Assembly (NCBI GenBank): GCA_002418765.1
Contig: DIET01000018.1
Coordinates: 1 to 20,617, forward strand
DNA length: 20,617 bases
Source: Peptococcaceae bacterium UBA5767
GTDB taxonomy: Bacteria > Bacillota > TC1 > UBA5767
Direction: 5' to 3'
In this document: one piece after another, positions 1 through 8,436 of the stretch
How the letters are laid out: every line of letters begins with the position of its first letter
Numbering within the stretch: the first letter of the stretch is position 1
Program-made: the position numbers and the translations under genes
Notes under the pieces: model-generated
Told to the model about the DNA's origin: nothing
Seen by the model: the letters and a program-made list of their open reading frames with translations, nothing else
Databases searched by the model: none

Positions 1-1
1 T

Positions 2-97
2 CCAGGAACAGAGAGTTATGTTGTGAACCAGAAGCAATGCGATGGTTGTGGTCTTTGTCCTCAGATGTGTCCGGTGAATGCCATTACCTTAGGTTGA
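2..97 (+). CDS. C-terminal fragment of a [4Fe-4S] cluster protein (5' end outside window)
   Basis: An open frame enters from the left edge and gives 31 residues before a TGA stop. It carries one complete cluster motif, CDGCGLCPQMCP (CxxCxxCxxxCP), followed by VNAITLG, the usual end of a bacterial ferredoxin half-domain. An electron-transfer role through one [4Fe-4S] cluster is supported, but the rest of the protein is missing. Candidates include the ferredoxin tail of a PreA/dihydroorotate-dehydrogenase-like flavoprotein (a protein of that kind starts at the other end of the window) or a small ferredoxin subunit of an oxidoreductase. The next gene starts about 150 bp downstream, so it may belong to a separate transcript. 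Confidence 0.75.
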   Translation, partial: PGTESYVVNQKQCDGCGLCPQMCPVNAITLG

Positions 98-247
98 GGG
101 CATCATTGATGAATAAAAATAGGGTATGAACAACAGAAGCAAATCAGAAAGGAGGGGTTTGGGGGAATTTGTAATTTGACTTCAGGATAATGACAATCAC
201 CGAGAATAGCTTAAGAGATTCTAAAAATAATTTTTGGAGGGAAAATG

Positions 248-1285
248 ATGAAGAAATTTCTAATCTTGTTATTGGTCTTTGCCATGGTTGTATCTGCTTC
301 CGTGGGATGTGCCGGTGGCGTAGAAGAACCGGTTGAGTCTGAGGAGCCTGCTGAGGAGGAGCCTGCTGAAGAGCCAGTTGAAAAAATCAAGTTGCGTATT
401 GTATCTGCCTGGGATCGAGGTGCTGCTGAACACCTGGGATTGTGGATCTTTATCGATGAAGTTGAAAAACAACTTGGAGATCGTCTCGATATTCAATATT
501 TGGGTGGACCAGAAGTAGTGCCTTACTTCGATCAATTTGAGATGCTAGGGAAAGGTTCGTTTGAAATTGGCCACTTGCCAGGCAATATGGCTGAGAATTT
601 TCTGCCTATCGCCAATACACTCCATCTGAGTTTTATCAAACCTTGGGAAGAACGAGAAAATGGCGTGTATGATATTCTCCGTGATCAATTTGAAGAGAAA
701 ATGAATCTGGTGTATCTGGGCAAATCAGCTGGAGACGGATACCAATATTCACTCTACACCAACTTTGAAGTCAATACGCTGGCAGATTTCCAAGGCAAAA
801 CATTCCGGGTTTCTCCGGTTTATGTTCCGCTACTGGATGCCTTAGGAGCTGGATCAGTGTCTATGCCTGTTGGTGAAATTTATACTGCCATGGAGCGTGG
901 CGTTGTGGATGGATTTGGTTGGCCGACCCTTGGTCCTGTAGATTATGGTTGGTATGAAGTAACCAAGTATCGAGTTTCTCCGGGATTCTATCCCACAGGT
1001 ATTGGTATCTTCTTCAATAAGGATGCATTTTATGCATTGCCAGAAGATATTCAAGTGCAACTGGAAGCCATTGCGGCCAAAGCTGAGCGAGATGCTTTTG
1101 ATATGATTGGTGATGTTGTAGAAGCTGAATTGGTAGCACAAGAGGAAAATGGTTTGATGCCCGCTCAGCTGTCCGAAGAAGATGCTGCAACCTATTTAAA
1201 ATTGGCAGCGGATGAAGGTTGGAAGTCGACTATTGAGGCCGATCCGGTCTATGGTCCTGAGCTGAAGGCAAAAACAGCTCCCTAA
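248..1285 (+). CDS. dctP: TRAP transporter solute-binding lipoprotein, DctP family (first system)
   Basis: Extracytoplasmic solute receptor of a TRAP transporter, expected to bind an organic acid and deliver it to the DctQM membrane pair encoded next. Residues 1-20 are a signal peptide (MKKF then a hydrophobic stretch), ending in a lipobox with Cys21 (SVGC), so the protein is a membrane-anchored lipoprotein. An acidic E/P-rich linker follows (about residues 25-47). The DctP domain then covers the rest; Arg187 in GKTFRVSP sits where family members bind the ligand carboxylate, and the typical EIYTAMERGVVDGF segment follows. Two ATGs are adjacent (245 and 248); GGAGG at 236-240 is 7 nt from the second and only 4 from the first, so I chose 248. 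Length (345 aa) is normal. The ligand is unknown; the oxoacid oxidoreductase genes downstream suggest a hydroxy- or oxoacid. Confidence 0.93.
   Translation: MKKFLILLLVFAMVVSASVGCAGGVEEPVESEEPAEEEPAEEPVEKIKLRIVSAWDRGAAEHLGLWIFIDEVEKQLGDRLDIQYLGGPEVVPYFDQFEMLGKGSFEIGHLPGNMAENFLPIANTLHLSFIKPWEERENGVYDILRDQFEEKMNLVYLGKSAGDGYQYSLYTNFEVNTLADFQGKTFRVSPVYVPLLDALGAGSVSMPVGEIYTAMERGVVDGFGWPTLGPVDYGWYEVTKYRVSPGFYPTGIGIFFNKDAFYALPEDIQVQLEAIAAKAERDAFDMIGDVVEAELVAQEENGLMPAQLSEEDAATYLKLAADEGWKSTIEADPVYGPELKAKTAP
341..370 (+). repeat. Two-copy 15-bp tandem repeat in the dctP linker
   Basis: Positions 341-355 and 356-370 are the same 15-mer (GAGGAGCCTGCTGAG) with one difference at the last base. Each copy encodes EEPAE. 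Further degenerate EEP/EPV units flank it. It lies in the disordered linker between the lipid anchor and the binding domain, so copy number could change without breaking the reading frame. Confidence 0.8.
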
Positions 1286-1298
1286 GTTTTAACATGAT

Positions 1299-1331
1299 GC
1301 GGAAGGAGCCTATTTGATGGGCTTTTTCCGC
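1299..1331 (+). promoter_or_regulatory. Intercistronic hairpin between dctP and dctQ (first TRAP system)
   Basis: The arms GCGGAAGGAGCC (1299-1310) and GGCTTTTTCCGC (1320-1331) form a 12-bp stem including two G-T pairs, with a 9-nt loop. It starts 14 nt after the dctP stop. No clean T-tract follows, so it is more likely a 3'-end-stabilising or partially terminating element that raises binding-protein transcript over the membrane genes than a full terminator. The second TRAP system has a hairpin in the same place. Confidence 0.6.
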
Positions 1332-1374
1332 TCCTATTTCCAGATGTCTGGATTATTTTCGGGGGGGAAGCTAC

Positions 1375-1950
1375 ATGATTGAAAAAAATAGTAAAAAAAA
1401 GAATGTGATATACGTCATATTTGATAAGATAACGACCTTTAATGCCGTCATAAGCGGGGTTTTGCTATTTACCATTGCGTTGATGATTTCCCTGGCGGTG
1501 ATACTTCGGTATGGCTTTGGCATGTCTGTCGGTTGGTCGACAGAAATTGCTGAGTATTTTATCTATATTTCTGTGGTACTCGCTGCTCCTTGGGTTCTTA
1601 AAATTGATCGCCATGTGCGTGTCGATGTTATTGTCAACATGCTCGGGCCGAGAGCCAACTGGGTTTTGGCCATTTTTAATAGTATTCTGGGCATTATGAT
1701 GAGTGCTGTATTGCTTTATTATTCTATCATTTCAACTTACGAAAATTACGTCAAAGGAACCATGAGTATTAGAATCATGCCCATACCCAAATGGGTTCCT
1801 TTGATGTTTATGCCAATTATGGCCTTGTTGTTTGTTTTTTGGTTTATTGTCATCCTGATTGGTCATATTCAGAACAGAGATAAGATAATCAATCAAGAAG
1901 AACTGTCTTGTCCACTAGATCCCACAGACATACCAATCGATTCCATATAG
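1375..1950 (+). CDS. dctQ: TRAP transporter small permease, DctQ family (first system)
   Basis: Small membrane subunit of the TRAP transporter, which pairs with DctM to couple substrate uptake to an ion gradient. The 191-residue protein has a basic N-terminus (several Lys) and four hydrophobic segments at roughly residues 21-47, 54-77, 95-122 and 134-163, the standard DctQ topology. The segment between helices 1 and 2 has the family-like GWSTEIAEY, and IDRHVRVDV follows helix 2. The start is preceded by a run of seven G (1361-1367) followed by GAAG, serving as an SD. It lies 12 bp before dctM and 89 bp after dctP. Confidence 0.92.
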   Translation: MIEKNSKKKNVIYVIFDKITTFNAVISGVLLFTIALMISLAVILRYGFGMSVGWSTEIAEYFIYISVVLAAPWVLKIDRHVRVDVIVNMLGPRANWVLAIFNSILGIMMSAVLLYYSIISTYENYVKGTMSIRIMPIPKWVPLMFMPIMALLFVFWFIVILIGHIQNRDKIINQEELSCPLDPTDIPIDSI

Positions 1951-1962
1951 GGAGGATGTAAC

Positions 1963-3291
1963 ATGGATATTTCATTAGCATTGTTGTTGATAGGTGTGCC
2001 ATTTATTATTTTATTGGCTGTTGGTATGCCAGTTGGTTTTACGTTTTTGTTCATCATGCTTTCTTCATCCTATGTTTTGATGGGCCCCATGGTTGGCCCG
2101 TATGCCACGATTTCAAGTTTTCTTGATTCTATCGGTGTATTCAGCTTGGCTCCGGTGCCATTGTTTATTTTGATGGGAGAGGTTTTGCTGCAAACTGGTC
2201 TAGCTACACAGAGTCTGGATGCGCTTTCTAAACTGTTGGGCAAAATTCCAGCTCGATTGGCCATTCTAGCCACCATGGGCGGTGCATTATTCGGTATGCT
2301 CAGTGGTTCGACAATGGCCAGTACGGCTATGCTCGGGTCTTCCTTAGTGCCAGAAATGCGGCGCAGAGGGTACAGCAAGGCCATGTCTATCGGCCCGGTG
2401 CTTGCTTCAGGTGGATTGGCAATGATTATACCACCCAGCTCACTAGCTGTTATATATGGAACAACTGCCAAAATTCCCATCGGAAGACTACTGCTGGCCG
2501 GACTGATCCCCGGGATCATCATGGCCCTCAACTATACCATCAATATTTTGGTTCGTGTGAAATTGAATCCATCTTTGGCTCCGCCATATGATCCTGAGGT
2601 AGTGCCATTTCGGGAGAAAATACGTTTGCTGGTTGTCGATTTGCTGCCCATGACATTTATTGTGTTTTTGGTGACTGGTATTTTTATTCTGGGGATTGCG
2701 ACACCAACGGAAGCTGCAGCTTTGGGGGCTATTGGCACCATTGTTGTTTCCATGTTCTATCGGAAAATGAATTTTGGGATCCTTGTCAAGTCTGTCAAAG
2801 GAACCGTGGTGGTGACTACCATGACTTTGTTCATCATAGGGGGGTCTCAGATTTTTTCACAGCTATTGGCCTATACAGGTGTTACACAGCAGGTTGTGCA
2901 GATGTTGACCCAGATGGAGTATTCACCTTATATTATGTTATTGATCATGATGGGTATCATTATTGTCTTGGGTACGTTTATGGAATCTGTACCGATTATC
3001 ATGATTACAGTACCGATTTTTGTGCCTGTTGCAACTGCTTTGGGGTTTAACCAGATTTGGTTCGGAGTTATCATGCTGATTTGTATGCAGATTGGAATGA
3101 CCACGCCGCCCTTTGGTTTGCTGCTGTTTGTGATGAAGGGTTGCGTTGGTAGCAGTATGGGTGAGGAAGAAGTAACCATGGGTGACATGGTTAGAGCTGC
3201 ATTTCCTTTTCTCATTTCGGACACCATCAGTGTATTGCTGGTTATTTTGTTCCCCATTCTGGCTTTGTGGTTGCCAAATATGTTGATGTGA
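1963..3291 (+). CDS. dctM: TRAP transporter large permease, DctM family (first system)
   Basis: Large membrane subunit forming the transport path of the TRAP system. At 442 residues it has the expected length and is hydrophobic throughout, consistent with about 12 membrane segments. Family-typical stretches are visible: FILMGEVLLQTG near residue 65-76, a Gly/Ser/Thr-rich GMLSGSTMAST segment near 115, IIPPSS near 165, TPTEAAALGA near 247, and MTTPPFGLLLFV near 380. AGGGAGGAT precedes the ATG at good spacing. It is followed after 35 bp by the oxidoreductase gamma gene, so transporter and enzyme genes are probably co-transcribed. Confidence 0.94.
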   Translation: MDISLALLLIGVPFIILLAVGMPVGFTFLFIMLSSSYVLMGPMVGPYATISSFLDSIGVFSLAPVPLFILMGEVLLQTGLATQSLDALSKLLGKIPARLAILATMGGALFGMLSGSTMASTAMLGSSLVPEMRRRGYSKAMSIGPVLASGGLAMIIPPSSLAVIYGTTAKIPIGRLLLAGLIPGIIMALNYTINILVRVKLNPSLAPPYDPEVVPFREKIRLLVVDLLPMTFIVFLVTGIFILGIATPTEAAALGAIGTIVVSMFYRKMNFGILVKSVKGTVVVTTMTLFIIGGSQIFSQLLAYTGVTQQVVQMLTQMEYSPYIMLLIMMGIIIVLGTFMESVPIIMITVPIFVPVATALGFNQIWFGVIMLICMQIGMTTPPFGLLLFVMKGCVGSSMGEEEVTMGDMVRAAFPFLISDTISVLLVILFPILALWLPNMLM

Positions 3292-3326
3292 TGCTCTAAT
3301 TGCCTATAAATAAGGAGGATGAACAG

Positions 3327-3875
3327 ATGTATGAAATTCGCTTACATGGCTTGGGTGGCGAGGGTGTCGTTAAGCTATCGGAAATGATCGGTAAAGCGGC
3401 TACAGCCTCAGGACGATGGGCTCATTCCTTTCCGTTTTTCGGAACGGAAGTTCGGGGTGCTTCTGTCAAAGCATTTACCAGAGTTGATGATAAACCGATT
3501 ACCATCAAGTCCTATATCTATGAGCCAGATGTGCTTATCATAACCAATGAGCTTCAGTTGCAGGATCAGAGTATTCTGAGTGGTCTGAAGGACGACAGTT
3601 GGTTGATTGTGAACACCGCCATGGAACAAGAAGAATTCGCCAAAGATTTTGGGTGTCATGTGATTGCTGTCAATGCCACAGCCATAGGCTATGAAATTAT
3701 AGGCAAACCGATTGTGAACACGATTCTGTTAGGGGTATTGATTGGTGCCACCAACATTATATCTCTTGAATCAGCCATAGAAGTTTTGAAACATGAGTTT
3801 AATGAGAAACTATCCTCTGTGAATATTGAAGCCATGAAGAAGGGCTATGAGGAAGGAAAGAAGGTGACCCAATGA
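3327..3875 (+). CDS. porG: 2-oxoacid:ferredoxin oxidoreductase, gamma subunit
   Basis: Gamma subunit of a four-subunit pyruvate/2-oxoacid:ferredoxin oxidoreductase, an oxygen-sensitive cytoplasmic enzyme that turns a 2-oxoacid plus CoA into acyl-CoA, CO2 and reduced ferredoxin. It shows the glycine-rich GLGGEG at residues 8-13 and FPFFGTEVRGASV near 32-44, both typical of the catalytic gamma domain. I chose ATG 3327 (182 aa) because AAGGAGG at 3312-3318 lies 8 nt upstream and the protein then begins MYEIRLHG as family members do; an upstream ATG at 3300 adds nine unlikely residues. Its stop overlaps the next start as ATGA. Confidence 0.92.
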   Translation: MYEIRLHGLGGEGVVKLSEMIGKAATASGRWAHSFPFFGTEVRGASVKAFTRVDDKPITIKSYIYEPDVLIITNELQLQDQSILSGLKDDSWLIVNTAMEQEEFAKDFGCHVIAVNATAIGYEIIGKPIVNTILLGVLIGATNIISLESAIEVLKHEFNEKLSSVNIEAMKKGYEEGKKVTQ

Positions 3876-4147
3876 TTCATCCGTGGGATAAGAAGAGACC
3901 TCTATCAGCCTGTTTGCCAGGAGGATTGTCGGCTGAGAAAGATGCAAAGATTAGTCGTAATTTAAGACCCATTTTGGACACAGATTTGTGCATCAAATGC
4001 AATAATTGCTGGATTTTTTGCCCAGAGCAATGTATCGAGCGAGAAGATGTCTTCGTGATTCATTACGATGATTGTCGTGGTTGCGGGGTATGTGCTCAGG
4101 AGTGCCCTAAGGACGCAATTCATATGGTAAGGGAGGATTTGCTATGA
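3872..4147 (+). CDS. porD: 2-oxoacid:ferredoxin oxidoreductase, delta subunit (2[4Fe-4S] ferredoxin)
   Basis: Small iron-sulfur subunit that passes electrons from the catalytic core to ferredoxin. In 91 residues it has two full cluster motifs: Cys40/43/46/50 (CIKCNNCWIFCP) and Cys68/71/74/78 (CRGCGVCAQECP), enough for two [4Fe-4S] clusters. The N-terminal 35 residues match the short extension usual in PorD proteins. It overlaps both neighbours by 4 bp (ATGA at 3872 and 4144), which indicates translational coupling and fixed stoichiometry with the gamma and alpha subunits. An additional Cys54 and Cys14 lie outside the motifs. Confidence 0.94.
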   Translation: MIHPWDKKRPLSACLPGGLSAEKDAKISRNLRPILDTDLCIKCNNCWIFCPEQCIEREDVFVIHYDDCRGCGVCAQECPKDAIHMVREDLL

Positions 4148-5352
4148 GTCGTCAGTATATCACAGGCTGCACTGCAGCAGCAGAAGCAGCCAAGCTTGCA
4201 GCTGTGGAAGTCATCGCAGCCTATCCCATAACGCCACAAACCCATATTGTGCAGACATTATCGCAAGACGTATACAATGGAGTATTGGACGCTGTGTTTG
4301 TCCCTGTTGAAAGCGAACATTCAGCTATGTCGGCAACGGTAGGCGCCTCCATTACTGGTGCCAGAGCTTTCACTGCTTCCAGCTCTCAAGGATTGGCCTT
4401 GATGCATGAGGTGTTGCCTTATGCAGCTGGATTACGACTTCCTATTGTTATGGCTATCGCAAATCGTTCCGTGGCCTCTCCGGTTACCATTTTTACTGAT
4501 CATCAAGATAGTCTGCCACAAAGAGAGACTGGTTTTATGCAGTTTTATGCAGAAAGTTGTCAAGATATTTTTGATCTCATTTTACTGGCCTATAAGGTAA
4601 CTGAGAATAAGGATGTCTTGTTGCCGGCGATGGTCTGCTTCGATGGATTCTTTTTGTCTCATATTTCTGAGCCTGTAGAGATTCCAGAAGCTGAGGAAGT
4701 AGCGGCCTTTGTTCCTCGCACCAAGCCCCAATATCCTACTATGGATTTGGAGCATCCTCGTTCTTTTAATGCCATGGCTTTTCCAGAACATTTTGAAGAA
4801 TTTCAAAGAGATAAATTCGTTAGTATGGCCAAAGCAGCCAGCGTTTTTGATGAAGCCGCTAAGGAGTTTCAACAACGTTTTGGCCGCCTTCACAGCAGAA
4901 TTGAAACATTTTTCTGTGAGGATGCTGATTGGATTTTAATTGGTTTGGGTTCCATGATGGGTACGGTCAGGACCTGTGTGGAGGAACTTCGTGCTAAGGG
5001 TGAAAAGGTAGGCATGATTGCCATAAAAGCGTATAGACCTTTTCCAGTTCAGGACGTAGTCGATGCACTGAAAAATTGCAAAGGCGTGGGCGTGATGGAC
5101 CGAGACGTAGGATATGGAACGGGTGGTATCGTCTACCAGGATGTGAGCAGGAGTCTTTACCATTTGGATAAAAAACCGCATCTTAGCAATTATATTTTAG
5201 GTCTTGGGGGCAGAGATGTAACCAAAAAGACTGTTTATAAGTGTTTTGAGCAAGTCAAGACATGGAAAGACGCTCAGGCCAGTGATGGCAATGATGTCTT
5301 TTGGCCGGATGAAAATACCAAGGTATGGGACACGTGGGGGGTAGGTGAATAG
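4144..5352 (+). CDS. porA: 2-oxoacid:ferredoxin oxidoreductase, alpha subunit (PorA-like)
   Basis: Alpha subunit of the oxidoreductase, carrying the pyrimidine-binding part of the TPP site. The 402-residue length fits PorA. Visible family features are AAYPITPQTHIVQ (about residues 25-37), the VESEHSAM segment near 58-65, TASSSQGLALMHEV near 78-91, ANRSVASPV near 105-113, and FDGFFLSH near 160-167; a C-terminal transketolase-type domain follows with GLGSMMGTV near 266. The DHQDS after the ANRS segment resembles the pyruvate-type enzymes, so pyruvate is the first guess, but branched-chain or other oxoacids cannot be excluded. It starts in an ATGA overlap with porD and ends 1 nt before the chosen porB start. 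Confidence 0.93.
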   Translation: MSRQYITGCTAAAEAAKLAAVEVIAAYPITPQTHIVQTLSQDVYNGVLDAVFVPVESEHSAMSATVGASITGARAFTASSSQGLALMHEVLPYAAGLRLPIVMAIANRSVASPVTIFTDHQDSLPQRETGFMQFYAESCQDIFDLILLAYKVTENKDVLLPAMVCFDGFFLSHISEPVEIPEAEEVAAFVPRTKPQYPTMDLEHPRSFNAMAFPEHFEEFQRDKFVSMAKAASVFDEAAKEFQQRFGRLHSRIETFFCEDADWILIGLGSMMGTVRTCVEELRAKGEKVGMIAIKAYRPFPVQDVVDALKNCKGVGVMDRDVGYGTGGIVYQDVSRSLYHLDKKPHLSNYILGLGGRDVTKKTVYKCFEQVKTWKDAQASDGNDVFWPDENTKVWDTWGVGE

Positions 5353-5353
5353 A

Positions 5354-6274
5354 ATGACCATTACTCTGAAGAGTTTAACAGATGAGCGTTTTGTGGCTCC
5401 CGGACGTGCAGGTTGTGCGGGTTGCCCTGCTGTGATGGGTGCCAAGATGGTTACCAAGGTACTTGGAAACAATGCCATGATGGTGACCTCAACAGGTTGT
5501 ATGTGTGTGAATTATGGCTACCAGGGATCTACAATGTTTCCGTATATCCATAGTCTATTTCCCAATGCCGGAGCTGTAATATCAGGGATTGATGCTGGGC
5601 TTAAAGCACAGGGAAAACGAGAAGATGTCAATTTATTTGCTTATTGCGGTGACGGTGGTACGGTAGACATCGGCATACAGGCCCTTTCTGGAGCCGTTGA
5701 CCGGGGTCACAAATTTCTTTATATTTGCTACGACAATGAGGGGTATATGAATACGGGAGGTCAGCGTTCAGGGGCGACGCCTTATAAAGCGAAAACCACG
5801 ACTACGCCGGTGGGAGACAAGCAGTCTGGAGAGCCAAGGGCTCTTTCTCATCGGAAGGATATGGTTAAGATCATGGCCAATCATGGTATACCATATACAG
5901 CGACAGCTTCAGTTGCCTATCCGGTTGATTTTATGAAAAAAGTTGAAAAAGCTATCAGTATCGATGGACCGACATACATCCATCTGCATAGTCCCTGTCT
6001 GGTAGGCTGGGGTATTGCTGAGAACATGGGTGTGACGGTAGCCAGGGCAGCGGTTGAAACTTGCATGTTTCCTTTGTATGAAGTGGAAAATGGTATTCAT
6101 TATCAGATTACCAAGAATATCAAAGACAAAAAACCCATTGCGGAGTATTTGAAATTGCAGGGTCGGTTCAAGCATCTGTTTTCCAATGAGGCGGGGGCAG
6201 AGTATATGGCAGAGATGCAACATGATGTTGATGCAGGGTGGGATTACCTCCAAAAACTGGCCTCGCTTGGATAA
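5354..6274 (+). CDS. porB: 2-oxoacid:ferredoxin oxidoreductase, beta subunit (TPP-binding, PorB-like)
   Basis: Beta subunit, which binds TPP diphosphate/Mg and one [4Fe-4S] cluster. The TPP motif is YCGDGGTVDIG followed about 25 residues on by the Asn of DNEGYMNTGG. Four cysteines fit the beta cluster: Cys21 and Cys24 (GCAGCP), Cys49 (STGC) and a late Cys in SPCLVGWG, all standard for PorB. Length (306 aa) is normal. A GTG at 5345 would extend it by three residues, but AGGTG at 5343-5347 serves the ATG at 5354 better, so I used the ATG. The gamma-delta-alpha-beta order matches the four-subunit pyruvate enzymes of archaea and Thermotoga. Confidence 0.94.
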   Translation: MTITLKSLTDERFVAPGRAGCAGCPAVMGAKMVTKVLGNNAMMVTSTGCMCVNYGYQGSTMFPYIHSLFPNAGAVISGIDAGLKAQGKREDVNLFAYCGDGGTVDIGIQALSGAVDRGHKFLYICYDNEGYMNTGGQRSGATPYKAKTTTTPVGDKQSGEPRALSHRKDMVKIMANHGIPYTATASVAYPVDFMKKVEKAISIDGPTYIHLHSPCLVGWGIAENMGVTVARAAVETCMFPLYEVENGIHYQITKNIKDKKPIAEYLKLQGRFKHLFSNEAGAEYMAEMQHDVDAGWDYLQKLASLG

Positions 6275-6346
6275 TGAAGAATATGATCTAGGGATATTTT
6301 CAGATGGTATCTGATGTTACCGGAAAGAAACATAGGAGGCGAATCG

Positions 6347-7771
6347 ATGCATAAAAAAGAATTGGATTATTTTTTCTATCCAGAAGCGATTGCGATTGTC
6401 GGCGCTTCACAAAATCCTGGTAAAGCAGGTTACCAGGTACTAAAGAATTTGACCACTATTGGCTATGGGGGACACGTATATCCTGTTAATCCCAAAGAAA
6501 AAGAAATCAGTGGTTTGGTTTGTTATGAGACCATTCAACAAATCAAGGACCCCATTGATCTGGTGGTAATCACTGTTCCAGCGCAACATGTGAACGCCAT
6601 TGTACAAGATGTGGTAAATAGGGGCGATGTCAAAGCGATTGTTGTGGTATCAGCGGGTTTCAGTGAAACCAAGACACAGCAGGGAAAAGATATGGAAGAT
6701 GATATTGTTCGCATGGCTTCTCAGGCTGGAATTCGTGTGTTTGGACCCAACTGCACAGGCGTGATCAACACGGAAATTGGATTGGACACCACCATAGAGC
6801 CTACGGTAAAACAGGTAAAAGGCGGTGTTAGTGTATTTTCCCAAAGTGGTGGTATGGCTGGATCAATATTGCTTTTTGCGGAAATCCAACCTGTCCCTCT
6901 AGGGTTTGCCAAGTGGGCACATGTGGGCAATATGTGTGATGTCAATACGCTGGATGTCTTGAAGTATTATGGTACGGATGAGAAAACCAAAGTGATTGCG
7001 GTCTATATGGAGGGATTTGACAAAGGGAGAGAATTGATGGCAGTCGCTTCAGACATAACACCCAAGAAGCCTATCATCATTTTGAAGGTCGGAAGGACGG
7101 AGCTTGGCTCCAAGGCAGCTTTTTCTCATACGGGGGCTTTGGCAGGGTCGGATGCAGTTTACAGTGCTGCCTTTCATAAGGTGGGTATTACCAGAGTGGA
7201 TGATCTATTTGAAATGATCGATACAGCAAAGGCGATGTCCATGGCACCACCAATCGCTGGACATCAGGTCTGTATCGTATCGGAAGCTGGCGGGCCAGGC
7301 ACCATGGCCATGGATGAGTTGGGGAAATATTCCCAAGCCGCGCTGGCTCCTATCGCCAAAAAAACACAAGCGTTGCTGAAAGAAAAAATGCCGTCTATGT
7401 CCTTGATCTGTCAGCCAGATGGCTATATGGATATTACAGCTGCTGCCATGGAACAGCATCACCGTGAGGCTTTGGAAATAGTTTTGGAGGAAGATAGTGT
7501 TGATGCTGTCATCTTAATTAGTGTTCCTCCTACCTTTTTGCCACCAGTCAGCATTGCCAGAGAAATATTACCGGTGATCCAACAGAGTAATAAACCGGTT
7601 CTTGTTTGTCTGATGGCCGGAAAATGGGTTGATGAGGCTAGAGTTCTTCTTGAAGAAGAAGGTGTTCCTACATTCGATACCCCGGAGCGAGCAGTCCGGG
7701 CATTGGTGCATATGATTGATCGCCATAAATTTTTAGAAAGAAAATCATCGGGAAAGGGGGACCATCATGAG
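6347..7771 (+). CDS. acdA: ADP-forming acyl-CoA synthetase (acetate--CoA ligase), alpha subunit
   Basis: Alpha subunit of an NDP-forming acyl-CoA synthetase, which converts acyl-CoA, ADP and phosphate to the free acid, ATP and CoA; this is the energy-conserving step after an oxoacid oxidoreductase. Domains: an N-terminal CoA-binding Rossmann domain (AIAIVGASQNPGKAG near residues 14-28), then two succinyl-CoA-synthetase-like ligase domains (FGPNCTGV, FSQSGGMAG). His261 in SHTGALAG sits where the family's phosphohistidine lies. I chose ATG 6347 (475 codons including the stop; coding end shown includes the final sense codons up to the TAA) because AGGAGG at 6334-6339 is 7 nt upstream; an ATG at 6314 has no SD. 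The TAA is at 7772-7774. The last 8 bp including stop overlap the beta gene. Confidence 0.92.
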
Positions 7772-8420
7772 TAAAGCGTTGTTGGAACATGAAGCCAAGC
7801 AGATGCTTGTAGACTATAATATTCCGGTGTTGGATTTTACCTTTTGTGAAAGCTATGATCAATTGAAATCGGCAGCTATCCAATATGGTTTCCCGGTCGT
7901 TATCAAGATTGTATCCCCGCAAATCGTGCACAAATCAGAAGCAGGCGGCGTTAAGTTGAATATCAAGAATGAAAATGAATTGCGCACTGCCTACGATGCC
8001 ATGCTGGAATCCTCCAAACAATATGATCCAGCGGCGGATATCCGTGGAGTGCTGTTGAGCCCTTTTATACCTGGGGGACTGGAAGTGATTGTCGGGTCGG
8101 TCACCGATCCGCAATTTGGTCCGGTGATGATGGTGGGATTAGGGGGCATCTTTGTAGAAATATTTAAAGATGTTGCTTTTGGGGTTACTCCTATTGACCA
8201 GAGGGAAGCCATGGAAATGCTGGCATCACTCAAAGCGTATCCCATGCTTCAAGGTGCAAGAGGGAAGGCTGGTACGAGTCTGACAATGCTGAGTGACCTG
8301 ATGGTCAAGTTGTCCCATTTGATTGAAGAAAAGTCCATTGTGGAACTCGATTTGAATCCGATTTTCTGTTTTCCGGATCATATTATGGTGGCTGATGCCA
8401 GGCTCATCGTCGACGAGTAG
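7767..8420 (+). CDS. acdB: ADP-forming acyl-CoA synthetase, beta subunit (ATP-grasp)
   Basis: Beta subunit carrying the ATP-grasp domain that hands phosphate from the enzyme to ADP. The 217 residues include GFPVVIKIVSP near 33-43, His55 in VHKSEAGGV (matching the second phosphohistidine of archaeal-type two-subunit enzymes), FGPVMMVGLGG near 114-124 and the C-terminal VELDLNPIF, which supplies metal ligands in ATP-grasp proteins. It overlaps the alpha gene by 8 bp (ATGAGTAA) and has an AAAGGGGGA SD, so the two subunits should be made together. Many bacteria have the two parts fused; here they are separate, as in the archaeal ACD1 type. Confidence 0.93.
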   Translation: MSKALLEHEAKQMLVDYNIPVLDFTFCESYDQLKSAAIQYGFPVVIKIVSPQIVHKSEAGGVKLNIKNENELRTAYDAMLESSKQYDPAADIRGVLLSPFIPGGLEVIVGSVTDPQFGPVMMVGLGGIFVEIFKDVAFGVTPIDQREAMEMLASLKAYPMLQGARGKAGTSLTMLSDLMVKLSHLIEEKSIVELDLNPIFCFPDHIMVADARLIVDE

Positions 8421-8436
8421 GCGGGAGGAGTAATCG

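Noticed and set aside
146..160. Strong SD-like AAGGAGG before position 160
   Set aside because: No start codon with an open frame lies at usable distance; the dctP gene at 248 has its own GGAGG.
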